Assembly: GCF_902501965.1 (NCBI RefSeq)
Contig: NZ_CABWID010000014.1
Coordinates: 62,001-126,000 of the forward strand
Source of the DNA: Collinsella sp. AK_207A
GTDB taxonomy: Bacteria; Actinomycetota; Coriobacteriia; Coriobacteriales; Coriobacteriaceae
DNA: 64,000 nt
Direction of reading: 5' to 3'
A program made the translations under genes and the position numbers. Shown in pieces: positions 24,908 through 33,608 of this stretch. A model generated the notes under the pieces. It was not told the origin of the DNA, made no database searches, and worked only from the letters and a program-made list of their open reading frames with translations. Position 1 is the stretch's first letter. Each line of letters begins with the position of its first letter.

Positions 24908-25842
24908 TGATTTCCGTTGTCATTCCCTGCTATCGTTCGGCTCACACCGTTGCCGATATCGTTCATCGCGTACAGAATACCATCGAGGCCGATGGCCGAT
25001 ATGATTACGAGGTCATCTGCATCAACGATAATCCCCCTGATGAGACCCTCAAGGTTCTGAAGGGTTTGGTTGCAGAAAGCGAGAAGGTCAAGGTCATCTC
25101 ATTCACAAGGAACTTCGGCCAGCATTCCGCCCTCATGGCGGGTTTCAACAACGTTTCCGGAGACGTTGTTATCTGCCTGGACGATGACGGCCAGAATCCC
25201 CCTGAGGACATGTTCAAGCTCATCGACAAGCTGGACGACGGGTACGACCTTGTTTCCGCGCGTTATGTCGATGAGCATCGTCCTCTCATTCGTCAACTGG
25301 GGTCCAAGGTCGCGATGAGCATGTCATCGCATCTCATCGGCATGCCCAAGGGCATTGAGCTCAATAGCTTCTGCACCTTCAAGCGATTCATTGCAGATGA
25401 GGTCGTCCGTTACACCAATCCGTATCCGTTCGTCCACGGTCTGATGCTCCGCGTGACGCGCAACATCGCGAACGTCGACATGGTCCGAAGTGACCGAGAG
25501 GAGGGGAGTTCTGGCTACACGATCTCTAAGCTGTTCTCGCTTTGGTTGAACGGCTTTACCGCGTTCTCCGTTACGCCGCTGCGCGCTGCATCGGTTTGCG
25601 GTGCACTCTTCGCGAGCATCGGGTTCATCGCCGCCATTGTCGTTGTCGTTCGCAAGTTCGTCGTGCCCGAGATTTCTGCGGGCTACAGTTCCCTTATGGC
25701 AGCGATTCTCTTCTTCTTCGGCCTGAACATGTTGTTCTTGGGTCTGATTGGCGAGTATATCGGCCGTATGTACATCTGCATGAATGAAGCTCCCCAATTT
25801 GCTATACGCGATACGTACAACTTGTCACGGAAGGAAAGGTAA
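24904..25842 (+). CDS. GtrB/DPM1-like polyprenyl-phosphate glycosyltransferase (GT2)
   Basis: 312 residues. The GT2 domain (ISVVIPCYRSAHTVADIV; ICINDNPPDETL; FTRNFGQHSALMAGF) has a DDDGQ metal-binding motif near residue 96. Two C-terminal membrane helices follow (about 236-260 and 268-295) and the tail IGEYIGRMY is diagnostic of the GtrB/ArnC/DPM1 branch. These enzymes move a sugar from a nucleotide to undecaprenyl or dolichyl phosphate on the cytoplasmic face. The flipped lipid sugar is then used by a large membrane transferase; candidates are the 27314 and 30816 genes, and GtrA (21148) would be the flippase. ATGA overlap with the epimerase. Confidence 0.9.
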   Translation: MMISVVIPCYRSAHTVADIVHRVQNTIEADGRYDYEVICINDNPPDETLKVLKGLVAESEKVKVISFTRNFGQHSALMAGFNNVSGDVVICLDDDGQNPPEDMFKLIDKLDDGYDLVSARYVDEHRPLIRQLGSKVAMSMSSHLIGMPKGIELNSFCTFKRFIADEVVRYTNPYPFVHGLMLRVTRNIANVDMVRSDREEGSSGYTISKLFSLWLNGFTAFSVTPLRAASVCGALFASIGFIAAIVVVVRKFVVPEISAGYSSLMAAILFFFGLNMLFLGLIGEYIGRMYICMNEAPQFAIRDTYNLSRKER

Positions 25843-25848
25843 GACACC

Positions 25849-26649
25849 ATGGCTATGAACGCTACCGGAAGGAAGATGGTCGAGCTCCTGAAGGAGCTAC
25901 GCGATGACTACGGCTGCACGGCCATCAAGTCTGAGTTCGAGGCCGAGGGCTCGCGCACGGACGAGATGATCATGCTCTGCGAGGTCATGAACACGTGCGA
26001 GGTGCCCTGCACCATCAAGATTGGTGGCTGCGAGGCCGTGCGCGATCTTGACCAGTGCAAGCTCCTCGGCGCTGACAACATCATGGCCCCCATGATCGAG
26101 ACGCCCTACGCCATGAAGAAGTTCAAGGAGGCCGCCGCCAAGGTCTACGGTGACCGCCTGGGAGAGATCAACTGGGTCATCAACGCCGAGACCAAGACCT
26201 GTCATGAGAACTACGACGCCATTCTCGCTGAGGGTGCCGGCTTCGTGAACATGGTGGGCATCGGCCGCGTGGACTACTCCGGCTCCTGGGGCCTCACCCG
26301 TGCAGACATCAACGGCGATTTCATGCTGGAGAAGGTCACGGATATGGCCAAGCGCGCCAAGAAGGCCGGCATCATGGTCGCCTTCGGCGGCGGCATCTCG
26401 TTTGACGCCATCCCGTTCATCAAGGCCATGGTGCCCTTTGCGGACCGCTTCGAGACACGCAAGGTTAATTTCCAGATTACCGATGACGAGCGCATCCTCA
26501 AGGGCGGCATCCTCCGCGCCATGAAGTTCGAGACACTCTACCTTGAGAGCAAGTGCGCCTACTACGACTCTATGGCCAATGAGGACCGCGCGCGTCTGAA
26601 GATGATGCACGAGCGCGTGGAAAAGGCCGAGTCCGAGCTGGGGCTATAG
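25849..26649 (+). CDS. HpcH/HpaI-like aldolase-family protein
   Basis: 266 residues with a TIM-barrel pattern close to HpcH/HpaI and citrate-lyase beta aldolases: KSEFEAEGSRTDEMIML at the start, KIGGCEAVRDLDQCKLLG, the MIETPYAM motif with its glutamate, and a GFVNMVGIGRVDYSGSWG segment where classic members have the metal-binding aspartate. The family splits or joins pyruvate-derived acids with aldehydes using a divalent metal. In this operon it might build a branched or acidic sugar. It is divergent from characterised members and the substrate cannot be named. A good AAGGAAAGG precedes the ATG. The following HAD gene starts one base after its stop codon. Confidence 0.65.
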   Translation: MAMNATGRKMVELLKELRDDYGCTAIKSEFEAEGSRTDEMIMLCEVMNTCEVPCTIKIGGCEAVRDLDQCKLLGADNIMAPMIETPYAMKKFKEAAAKVYGDRLGEINWVINAETKTCHENYDAILAEGAGFVNMVGIGRVDYSGSWGLTRADINGDFMLEKVTDMAKRAKKAGIMVAFGGGISFDAIPFIKAMVPFADRFETRKVNFQITDDERILKGGILRAMKFETLYLESKCAYYDSMANEDRARLKMMHERVEKAESELGL

Positions 26650-26650
26650 C

Positions 26651-27307
26651 GTGGCCGTGAAACTTGCGATCTTCGACTTGGACGGCACCCTCGTCAATAC
26701 GATTGAGGACGTTTGCGACTGTTTCAATCAGGCGCTTGAGAACTGCGGGCATCCACGAGTGGATGACGGCGTCATAGCCGCGCTCGTGGGCAAGCCACTC
26801 CCAGTGATTGTGCGTGGGCTCCTGCCCGAGGGTATCTCCGATGATGAAGTGGACGCGATAGCAGGGGAGTACCGTCGCGTGTACGGCTCGAGCGCAAAAC
26901 CCAACACCAAGCCATACCCGGGCATCCCGGAGATGCTTGCGCACCTGCAGGCCGAGGGTGTTCGCCTTGCCGTTAACAGCAACAAGCCTCACGAGGCTGC
27001 TGTTGAGGTGGTCAATCGCATGTTTCCGAAGCTCGATATGGACGTTGTGGGATTCGGTGCCGTGGCTACCACCAAGCCCGATCCCGCCGGTGCGAACCTG
27101 CTCATGGAACGCGCCGGCGTTATCCCGGCCGATACCGTCTACGTGGGTGATACCGTGGTGGATGTGGATACCGCCGATGCCGCCGGAGTTCGCTGCGTGT
27201 TGGTGACCTGGGGACAGGGTACGCCGGAACTTCGTGATGATTCGCGGATTTGGGTTGTGGCGGAGGACGCCGTAGACCTGCTCAATCTCTTCTTGCATCG
27301 GGATTAA
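26651..27307 (+). CDS. HAD-superfamily phosphatase (phosphoglycolate phosphatase-like)
   Basis: 218 residues. Motif I DLDGT (Asp9 nucleophile, Asp11 acid/base), motif II serine in NSNKPHE, motif III lysine in TKPDPAGA and motif IV VGDTVVDVDTA are in order with the alpha-helical cap of subclass I. It should remove phosphate from a small metabolite, perhaps the aldolase product or a sugar phosphate in this pathway. Start is GTG at 26651, one base after the preceding TAG, so reinitiation is likely. Broad-specificity family; the substrate is not predictable. Confidence 0.85.
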   Translation: MAVKLAIFDLDGTLVNTIEDVCDCFNQALENCGHPRVDDGVIAALVGKPLPVIVRGLLPEGISDDEVDAIAGEYRRVYGSSAKPNTKPYPGIPEMLAHLQAEGVRLAVNSNKPHEAAVEVVNRMFPKLDMDVVGFGAVATTKPDPAGANLLMERAGVIPADTVYVGDTVVDVDTADAAGVRCVLVTWGQGTPELRDDSRIWVVAEDAVDLLNLFLHRD

Positions 27308-27313
27308 CGCGTG

Positions 27314-29455
27314 ATGGAACCAAATAATCGAATGAAGCAATCAAATACAAATAAATCACTTTACGATTACATCCCGGTTGTAGTCGTGTGTCTTGTTTTC
27401 CTGATCGTCGGCATCCTGTTTGTTCAGAACGAGATATTTCAGGATGACTGGTATATCGAGGCGAGTGCCGATGGGTTTTTTGGTAACAGCAACCGAAGCC
27501 TTTTTGTTGTAGGTCCAAATTATCTCATTACTGGACTGATTTGGGTTCTATCGCTCACGGGCATTAGGCTCTTCTGGCTTCATATCCTGCTTGTTCTATT
27601 CAACTTTCTTTCACATCTTCTCATCAGTTGCGTCATGGTGCGGAGAGTCGGTTCACGTGGCGCGACCCTATCATCCGTCTGCATTGGGTTGCTGTTTGCG
27701 CCTATCGTGAGCTTCGAGCTGCAATTTACTACCACTGCTGCCTACGTAATCACCTCGGGTTGTTTTGCGCTTCTTGATGCGGTCGAGCGCGATGCTCACT
27801 TGAAATGGAAGTTGCTTGCCATTGCATGGATTGTCATCGGATCCTCGCTTAGATTTGATTGTCTTGTTTACTCCGTGCTACTGTTCGGCTTGCTATGGCT
27901 ATTGAACTCGATTGATGTCATTCGCCATTGCGACGTTGGTGACAGGATTATCTTCACTCTAAGAAGACTGGCACCTTTTGCCGCTACCTTATTTGTCTGC
28001 GTTTGTCTTGAACTGAGTCATAATGCGTTACTTAATTGGCAAAATCCAGGATTCAGTAGCTGGAATGCTGTTCGTGCCAGCGTTGATGACTATGCACTGC
28101 CCTCGTACGACGAAGCTGCTCAGGAGTACGAGCAAATTGGACTTTCCAAGGTTGATGTCAACCTTCTCAAGTCATGGAACAATATCGATGAGATCACATT
28201 TTCTGAAGAGACGTACAACAAGCTAAAAGATATTAAATTGCACTGGAAAGGCCAGGGAGAAGGCAAAGATGTCTCCCTTCTTACAGTCGTTTCCTTTTCG
28301 CTCTTTTCTTCCGCTAAGAGCTTTATTGGAACCACATGGTTTTGGGAAGCAGCTTTGTTTCTTATCTTGATCGTGTTCCTATCTGATCGAAAAGCCATTC
28401 TTTCCGCCGGTCTCGTTTTTCTAGGCTCGTTCGCACTGTATGCGTATCTGCTAGCAATCGGTAGGTTGATTTGGCGAACGGAGTGGCCAATCTGGATAGC
28501 GCTTATCTTTGCGCTTCTGTTTGTTTTCTCGAATAATCGTGTTCGCTCAATTCGACTACTCGATTCTGTCTCCAAGACGCAGCGTACACTACTCGTAGTT
28601 GCTCTGTTTTGCTTGGCGTTCTTTGGACGTTCTTACAATGCTGATTCCGCACTGTTTACGCGATATAAAGATAGGATAAATAATCCAAATACGTATGGTC
28701 GATACATCATTTCGCTTGTAACTGGAAAAACTATAAACTATGTGACGTATAGTAGCAGCGCTGCTGTTGATCTGAGCGAAGACGATAACCATTTTTATTT
28801 TTCACTGTGGTCTAATGATTGGCTGCAGCAGTATCCTCTGTATGCAGTTGACACCTTCCGCTTTTTTCCTATTGGTTCCGGTAAGAACTGGGGGACGCTC
28901 GGGCAGTATCAGATTCGCTTGAAGCCTATTCGGAGTAATTTCTCTAACTGGAAGATAGACAATCCCTTCGAAGCCTTAACAAATGAAAAAGTTCGAGTAG
29001 CTGCTAGGCCATCTGAAGCACTCGCTAGAAACGATGAGCTTTTGGCTTATTTGAACGAGAGATACTCAGCGACTACAACATATTCTGTAGACCGGATGGT
29101 TGCAAACGATACTTTGATTACTCGCTATTGCGATGTTAAAAAAATTCCCGAAGCGGATAATACGGATATAGCCGTTAGCTTTACAAGTATGGTATCTGAT
29201 GAGCTGTCTGACTTTCTTGAAATCGATGCTCGTTTTCCAGATAGCCAGTCCGGCCTTCACTATCGGCAAGCCTTCCTTGTCTTAACCAACGAGTCGGGTG
29301 TTACAAAAGCGTTTAGTTGTGAAAGATCATCAATTCGGACGACTATTCCTAAAACGCAGATTGGTAACGGCAACTATATTGCTTCATTGGTTTTTGAAAC
29401 GGATGAGGGAAATTGGCTTTCGTCCGCTTCAGCTGAATTAAGGGTATCGGAATAG
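27314..29455 (+). CDS. Polytopic membrane protein, GtrC-like glycan transferase candidate
   Basis: About 713 residues with roughly 11 hydrophobic helices in the first 450 (VVVVCLVFLIVGILFV; FWLHILLVLFNFLSHLLIS; ALFLILIVFLSDRKA and others), followed by a soluble C-terminal region of about 260 residues. This shape, and the acidic FQDDWY loop after the first helix, are like GT-C-fold sugar transferases that use lipid-linked donors outside the cell, such as GtrC-type O-antigen glucosyltransferases. The GC content is clearly lower than in neighbours, suggesting later acquisition. Start taken at ATG 27314; a GTG three bases earlier is an alternative. A family assignment is not possible from sequence alone. 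Confidence 0.6.
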   Translation: MEPNNRMKQSNTNKSLYDYIPVVVVCLVFLIVGILFVQNEIFQDDWYIEASADGFFGNSNRSLFVVGPNYLITGLIWVLSLTGIRLFWLHILLVLFNFLSHLLISCVMVRRVGSRGATLSSVCIGLLFAPIVSFELQFTTTAAYVITSGCFALLDAVERDAHLKWKLLAIAWIVIGSSLRFDCLVYSVLLFGLLWLLNSIDVIRHCDVGDRIIFTLRRLAPFAATLFVCVCLELSHNALLNWQNPGFSSWNAVRASVDDYALPSYDEAAQEYEQIGLSKVDVNLLKSWNNIDEITFSEETYNKLKDIKLHWKGQGEGKDVSLLTVVSFSLFSSAKSFIGTTWFWEAALFLILIVFLSDRKAILSAGLVFLGSFALYAYLLAIGRLIWRTEWPIWIALIFALLFVFSNNRVRSIRLLDSVSKTQRTLLVVALFCLAFFGRSYNADSALFTRYKDRINNPNTYGRYIISLVTGKTINYVTYSSSAAVDLSEDDNHFYFSLWSNDWLQQYPLYAVDTFRFFPIGSGKNWGTLGQYQIRLKPIRSNFSNWKIDNPFEALTNEKVRVAARPSEALARNDELLAYLNERYSATTTYSVDRMVANDTLITRYCDVKKIPEADNTDIAVSFTSMVSDELSDFLEIDARFPDSQSGLHYRQAFLVLTNESGVTKAFSCERSSIRTTIPKTQIGNGNYIASLVFETDEGNWLSSASAELRVSE

Positions 29456-29479
29456 CGAGAATCGAAGGGGTTGGACGCT

Positions 29480-30628
29480 ATGTCTATCGCTTTTAATGTA
29501 CCTCCTTATGTTGGTAAAGAGCTTGATTACGTGCGTCAAGCAGTTGAAGTCAACCATAAAATATCCGGCGATGGACCTTTTACCGGGCTTTGTCATAAGT
29601 GGATTCAGGAACACTGCGACACTCAAAAGGCGCTACTGACGACAAGCGGAACTACCGCACTTGAAATGGCTGCTCTTCTCTGCGATATCAAGCCTGGTGA
29701 CGAGGTGATTCTTCCGAGCTTTACGTTCTCAACAACCGCAACTGCCTTTGTGCTGGTTGGAGCGAAGCTCGTGTTTGTTGACGTTCGCCCTGACACGATG
29801 AATATTGACGAGAAAAAGATCGAGCGGGCAATTACTGAGAAAACACGAGTAATTGTCGCTGTGCATTATGCCGGTGTTTCCTGTGAGATGGACACTATCA
29901 TGAGAATTGCTCATGAACATAATCTTTTGGTTGTTGAAGATGCCGCGCAAGGGGTTATGAGTTCTTATAAGGGTAAACCCCTCGGATCAATCGGTGACTT
30001 CGGTTGTTTTTCGTTCCATGAAACTAAGAACTATTCCATGGGCGAGGGGGGGGCTCTTCTCATTAAGAACTCTAAGTATAATGACCGCGCAGAAATCATT
30101 AGGGAGAAGGGTACCAATCGTCAGCGTTTTCTCCGTGGCCAGGTTGATAAATACACTTGGGAAGAATACGGGAGCAGCTACCTTCCGAGCGATATGAACG
30201 CGGCGTATCTTTGGGCCGAGCTTGAAGAGGCTGATCTCATTAACGACAATCGACTTAAAACTTGGGATACATATTATCAAGCTTTGCTGCCCCTGGCTTC
30301 AGGCGGTAAGCTTGAACTTCCGGTTATTCCTGATGGGTGCAAGCATAACGCTCACATGTTTTACGTGAAGCTGCGTGATTTGGAGGAAAGGACCTCCTTC
30401 ATTTCGTATCTTAAGGACCGTGGTATTACTTCCGTGTTCCATTACATTCCGCTTCACTCCTCTCCTGCAGGCATGCGGTTTGGTCACTTCGATGGTGACG
30501 ATCAGTACACCACAAGCGAATCTAATCGTCTTGCTCGTCTTCCCCTGTATTTCAATCTTGAGAAGAAGGACTTCGATTACATCATTTCGTCTATTTACAG
30601 CTTCTTTGATTCATCTGCTGCCTGCTAA
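29480..30628 (+). CDS. wecE: dTDP-4-amino-4,6-dideoxy-D-galactose transaminase (RffA/WecE)
   Basis: 382 residues, matching almost throughout the enterobacterial WecE/RffA sequence as known from memory: the FNVPPYVGKELDYV start, SGDGPFT, DVRPDTMNID, VVEDAAQGVMSSYKGKPLG, SFHETKNYS with the PLP lysine Lys183, the EIIREKGTNR loop and VFHYIPLHSSPAG near the end. It transfers an amino group to dTDP-4-keto-6-deoxy-D-glucose to give dTDP-Fuc4N. GAAGGGG precedes the ATG at 29480. No rmlA or rmlB homologue is in this window, so the substrate must come from genes elsewhere. It lies between two large AT-richer membrane-protein genes and shares their base composition. Confidence 0.9.
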   Translation: MSIAFNVPPYVGKELDYVRQAVEVNHKISGDGPFTGLCHKWIQEHCDTQKALLTTSGTTALEMAALLCDIKPGDEVILPSFTFSTTATAFVLVGAKLVFVDVRPDTMNIDEKKIERAITEKTRVIVAVHYAGVSCEMDTIMRIAHEHNLLVVEDAAQGVMSSYKGKPLGSIGDFGCFSFHETKNYSMGEGGALLIKNSKYNDRAEIIREKGTNRQRFLRGQVDKYTWEEYGSSYLPSDMNAAYLWAELEEADLINDNRLKTWDTYYQALLPLASGGKLELPVIPDGCKHNAHMFYVKLRDLEERTSFISYLKDRGITSVFHYIPLHSSPAGMRFGHFDGDDQYTTSESNRLARLPLYFNLEKKDFDYIISSIYSFFDSSAAC

Positions 30629-30815
30629 CTCCATTGATTTGCTCCCTATGCTGCCGACAGCTTCCCCGTTTATGACTCGGGAGAGCTTTCGGCTGCTTGG
30701 TTGTTCTTTGTATTGTTGTTTTTTCATCCCCAATCTATTCGGCAGAAATGGAAACGGCTGACTTCTTTCCTATATATGAGCAAAGAATCCTCCAGTTTAT
30801 TCGGTTGACTTCATT

Positions 30816-32783
30816 ATGTATAGTTTCAGACGTAGTATTCGCGATAGCGCAGCATTGTCTTTTTCCGCGTTGAATGTGCGGCACCTAACTGTCGCTCTTT
30901 CTGCTTCGCTCGTTAGCTTTCTAGCAACTGTTATTCTTCTTTCTTCTTTTTTCGCCACTAATGACGATAGCTATATACAAATGGCATTGGCTGGATCTCT
31001 TTCCGGTGATTATTCCGCTTTTGTCACCTTCGTTGGTTTTTCTCTTACATGGTCCGTTTCACGACTTTTCGCATGCATTCCGGGGGTGCCCTGGTGGGGC
31101 ATCATGCATTATGTTTCCCTTTTTGCGAGTGTAGTGTTTTTTAACCTCTCTCTTCTGTCTTTATCTTTTTCTAGGCGCTTTCGAGAAAGAGGAGTTTTTT
31201 CTTTCTTCGTACTTTCATTGACTGATTTCTGTCTTTTTTCTTTTTTTGTTTCGCGGGTTCAATTTACTGAAACTGGGTCTGTTGCTGCGGCTGTTGGCTC
31301 GATGCTTTTTGCTGCTAATATCTTCCGACATAAACGGGGCAATAGGCTTGACAATGAGATGAAAACCCGGTTGGTTCCTTGGGCGTTTTCCGTTCCATTC
31401 TTTTTGCTGGCTTTTTGCTATCGCATGGAATGCGGTTTGCTTGCTTTGACGTTTTGCGGGCTTGCAGTGTTCATAAAGGTTGTTGTCGACAAGGTTGAGC
31501 ATGTCTCTTTTGATTATCGAATAGCCTTGCACTTCCTTATCGCATGCATGGTTTGCTCGATCGCGTTCGGTATCCACGTCGGTGCGTATTCATCTCCGGA
31601 GTGGAAGAGCGTCAAGACCACCATTAAGGCTTTTGCCGGATGTACCGACTATCCCCATGCAACATATGAAGATAATCCTTCCCTGTATGATTCGGTTGGT
31701 TGGGATGAATCGCTGGTAAAGCTTGTTCCCATGTTTTTCTATATGGACAAGCGCGAGACCCCTGAGGCACTTGAACATGTCGCCAACTCTGATTCAACGT
31801 ATTTGTGGGAGCTTAGGGCCAATCCTCTGGGAACGTTGAAGACCAGGCTTTCCGATCTCGCAAATCCGGTCGTTATTCCCTTCGTTGGATTGTGCGTCCT
31901 ACTTTTCATCATTGCCAACACCCACGCCGAACGCTCCGTGCGGTTCACGGCTCGCGCGGTCTTTATCGTTGCCCTTGCCTTTTTAGCCTATCTAGTCGTT
32001 CGCGGGCGCATGCCGTATCGAGCTGCTCTTTCTGTGATTCTTCCTGCTATGGGAGTCTTAGCTGGTTCTTTGATGGGAAGTGGTCACGGTTTCAGGTTTC
32101 TTGAGAGTAGAGGACGTTTTTTTGATATTGCTTTTGACGCTGTGGCGCTCCTGATGCTCGCTGTTCTCTTCTTTGCTTCCACGCGTCTCGGCAAAGTGCT
32201 CGTTCTTTTCATGGTTCTGGGCTTGGGCCTCATTTCCGTTGTCCGATTCATTCGTCTTGACGCTCGGACGGCGTGTCATCGCGTTTGCAGCGCTATGAGT
32301 ATGTGGCTGGTCCCAGCATCCCTCGTTGTCTTCATTGGCGCCGCTGGATGCGTTACGGTTTATAAATGTGGACCGTGGAGTGAGGACTATCACGAACTCA
32401 CCATTACCGAGCAGAATGGCGATGCAATCTACTCCTATGCAGAGAATAATCCTGACCTGCTGGTTATCTTTGATTCTGCTATTGGTAGGTATGGTGCGGT
32501 TCCTCGCGATGTATGGAGCCTGCGATGGCCGGTCAACCAGACGAACTGGGGAAGTCTCTTTTACCAATACCCCTGGTTCGATTCCACGCTCAAATCCGCA
32601 GGGTTCAAGGGCACGCCTACGACTGAAGACCTGTTTGACGACAACGTGCGCCTGGTCATCGGATCCGATTACGTCTATGAGCTTATGAGACAATATTTAA
32701 CCAACCTGTACGGCGACGTTCAGATGACGTGCGTGGATGTCATCGGCAACGGCCTGAGGGTATACCGATTCAGCAAGGACTAG
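30816..32783 (+). CDS. Polytopic membrane protein, second GtrC-like candidate
   Basis: About 655 residues. Roughly ten to twelve hydrophobic segments (LTVALSASLVSFLATVILLSS; LLALTFCGLAVFIKVVV; FIGLCVLLF and so on) fill the first 510 residues, with an FFATNDDSY loop after helix one that recalls the acidic first loop of GT-C transferases, and a C-terminal soluble domain of about 130 residues. It resembles the protein at 27314 in architecture but not in sequence. It is AT-richer than its surroundings and has no Shine-Dalgarno, and 187 bp without any gene separate it from wecE, so it may depend on its own signal or be a recent insertion. Function is inferred from context only. Confidence 0.55.
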   Translation: MYSFRRSIRDSAALSFSALNVRHLTVALSASLVSFLATVILLSSFFATNDDSYIQMALAGSLSGDYSAFVTFVGFSLTWSVSRLFACIPGVPWWGIMHYVSLFASVVFFNLSLLSLSFSRRFRERGVFSFFVLSLTDFCLFSFFVSRVQFTETGSVAAAVGSMLFAANIFRHKRGNRLDNEMKTRLVPWAFSVPFFLLAFCYRMECGLLALTFCGLAVFIKVVVDKVEHVSFDYRIALHFLIACMVCSIAFGIHVGAYSSPEWKSVKTTIKAFAGCTDYPHATYEDNPSLYDSVGWDESLVKLVPMFFYMDKRETPEALEHVANSDSTYLWELRANPLGTLKTRLSDLANPVVIPFVGLCVLLFIIANTHAERSVRFTARAVFIVALAFLAYLVVRGRMPYRAALSVILPAMGVLAGSLMGSGHGFRFLESRGRFFDIAFDAVALLMLAVLFFASTRLGKVLVLFMVLGLGLISVVRFIRLDARTACHRVCSAMSMWLVPASLVVFIGAAGCVTVYKCGPWSEDYHELTITEQNGDAIYSYAENNPDLLVIFDSAIGRYGAVPRDVWSLRWPVNQTNWGSLFYQYPWFDSTLKSAGFKGTPTTEDLFDDNVRLVIGSDYVYELMRQYLTNLYGDVQMTCVDVIGNGLRVYRFSKD

Positions 32784-32798
32784 CAGTTACGATTAGCC

Positions 32799-33572
32799 AT
32801 GATACGCGGGAATGAACATAAGATGAGCAGTCAGAACATACGGTTCGAACGAGCTGACGGGGATTCGCATGTCCAGGCATCTACGCCTCCCTGTTATGAA
32901 CGCGGCGAGTACCGAGCTCCCGCGCCGGATCCCAGCGTCCCGGCTCCCAAGCCGGGCGGCGTTCTCTACCTTGTCCTTAAACGCTTCTTTGATATCTGCA
33001 TCTCACTGGTGATCATGGTCCTCGGCATCATCCCTGGGTTCTTGCTGAGCATCCTTATCATGTTGGATTCTCCCGGTGCCTCTCTGTACCGGCAGGCGCG
33101 TATCGGCCTGGGTGGCGCGCCGATCAGGATTTGGAAGTTCCGCACCATGGCCGCGGACGCCCATGAGCACCCCGAGCGGTACATGACGCCCGAACAGCTT
33201 GCCCTCTGGCGCCGGGAGCAGAAGATCGATGACGACCCGCGCGTCACGAGGATTGGGCGCGTACTGCGCCGCTACTCCATCGACGAGTTTCCGCAGTTCC
33301 TGAACGTGCTCATGGGCGACCTTGCTATCATCGGCCCTCGTCCGGTCACGCAGGAGGAGACGCTGGAGCTCGGTGACGCGCGTGACGAGTTCCTCTCGGT
33401 CAAGCCCGGCATCACCGGATGGTGGCAGGTAACCGAGCGCAACGAGGCAACCTGGGCCAACGGGCACCGCCAGGCGCTCGAGCTCTTCTATGTGAGACAT
33501 GCCAGCGTGGCTCTCGATTTGCGCATCTTCGTTCGCACCTTTCGTGCCATTTTTTCCGGCACCGGTAAATAA
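32799..33572 (+). CDS. Initiating sugar-phosphate transferase (polyprenyl glycosylphosphotransferase)
   Basis: 257 residues. One long membrane helix (residues about 64-88, FDICISLVIMVLGIIPGFLLS) then the WbaP/WcaJ-type catalytic domain: WKFRTMAADA, VTRIGRVLRRYSIDEFPQ with the essential Asp-Glu pair (162-163), NVLMGDLAIIGPRP and KPGITGWWQV. It transfers a sugar phosphate, commonly galactose, glucose or an amino sugar 1-phosphate, from a nucleotide to undecaprenyl phosphate, opening repeat-unit synthesis. Start may be ATG 32799 or ATG 32823; neither has a strong ribosome binding site. The disordered first 55 residues favour the shorter one, but this is undecided. Confidence 0.92.
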   Translation: MIRGNEHKMSSQNIRFERADGDSHVQASTPPCYERGEYRAPAPDPSVPAPKPGGVLYLVLKRFFDICISLVIMVLGIIPGFLLSILIMLDSPGASLYRQARIGLGGAPIRIWKFRTMAADAHEHPERYMTPEQLALWRREQKIDDDPRVTRIGRVLRRYSIDEFPQFLNVLMGDLAIIGPRPVTQEETLELGDARDEFLSVKPGITGWWQVTERNEATWANGHRQALELFYVRHASVALDLRIFVRTFRAIFSGTGK

Positions 33573-33608
33573 CGCGCTTCTTCAATGGGAAAGGATGGGT
33601 AGCTCGCA

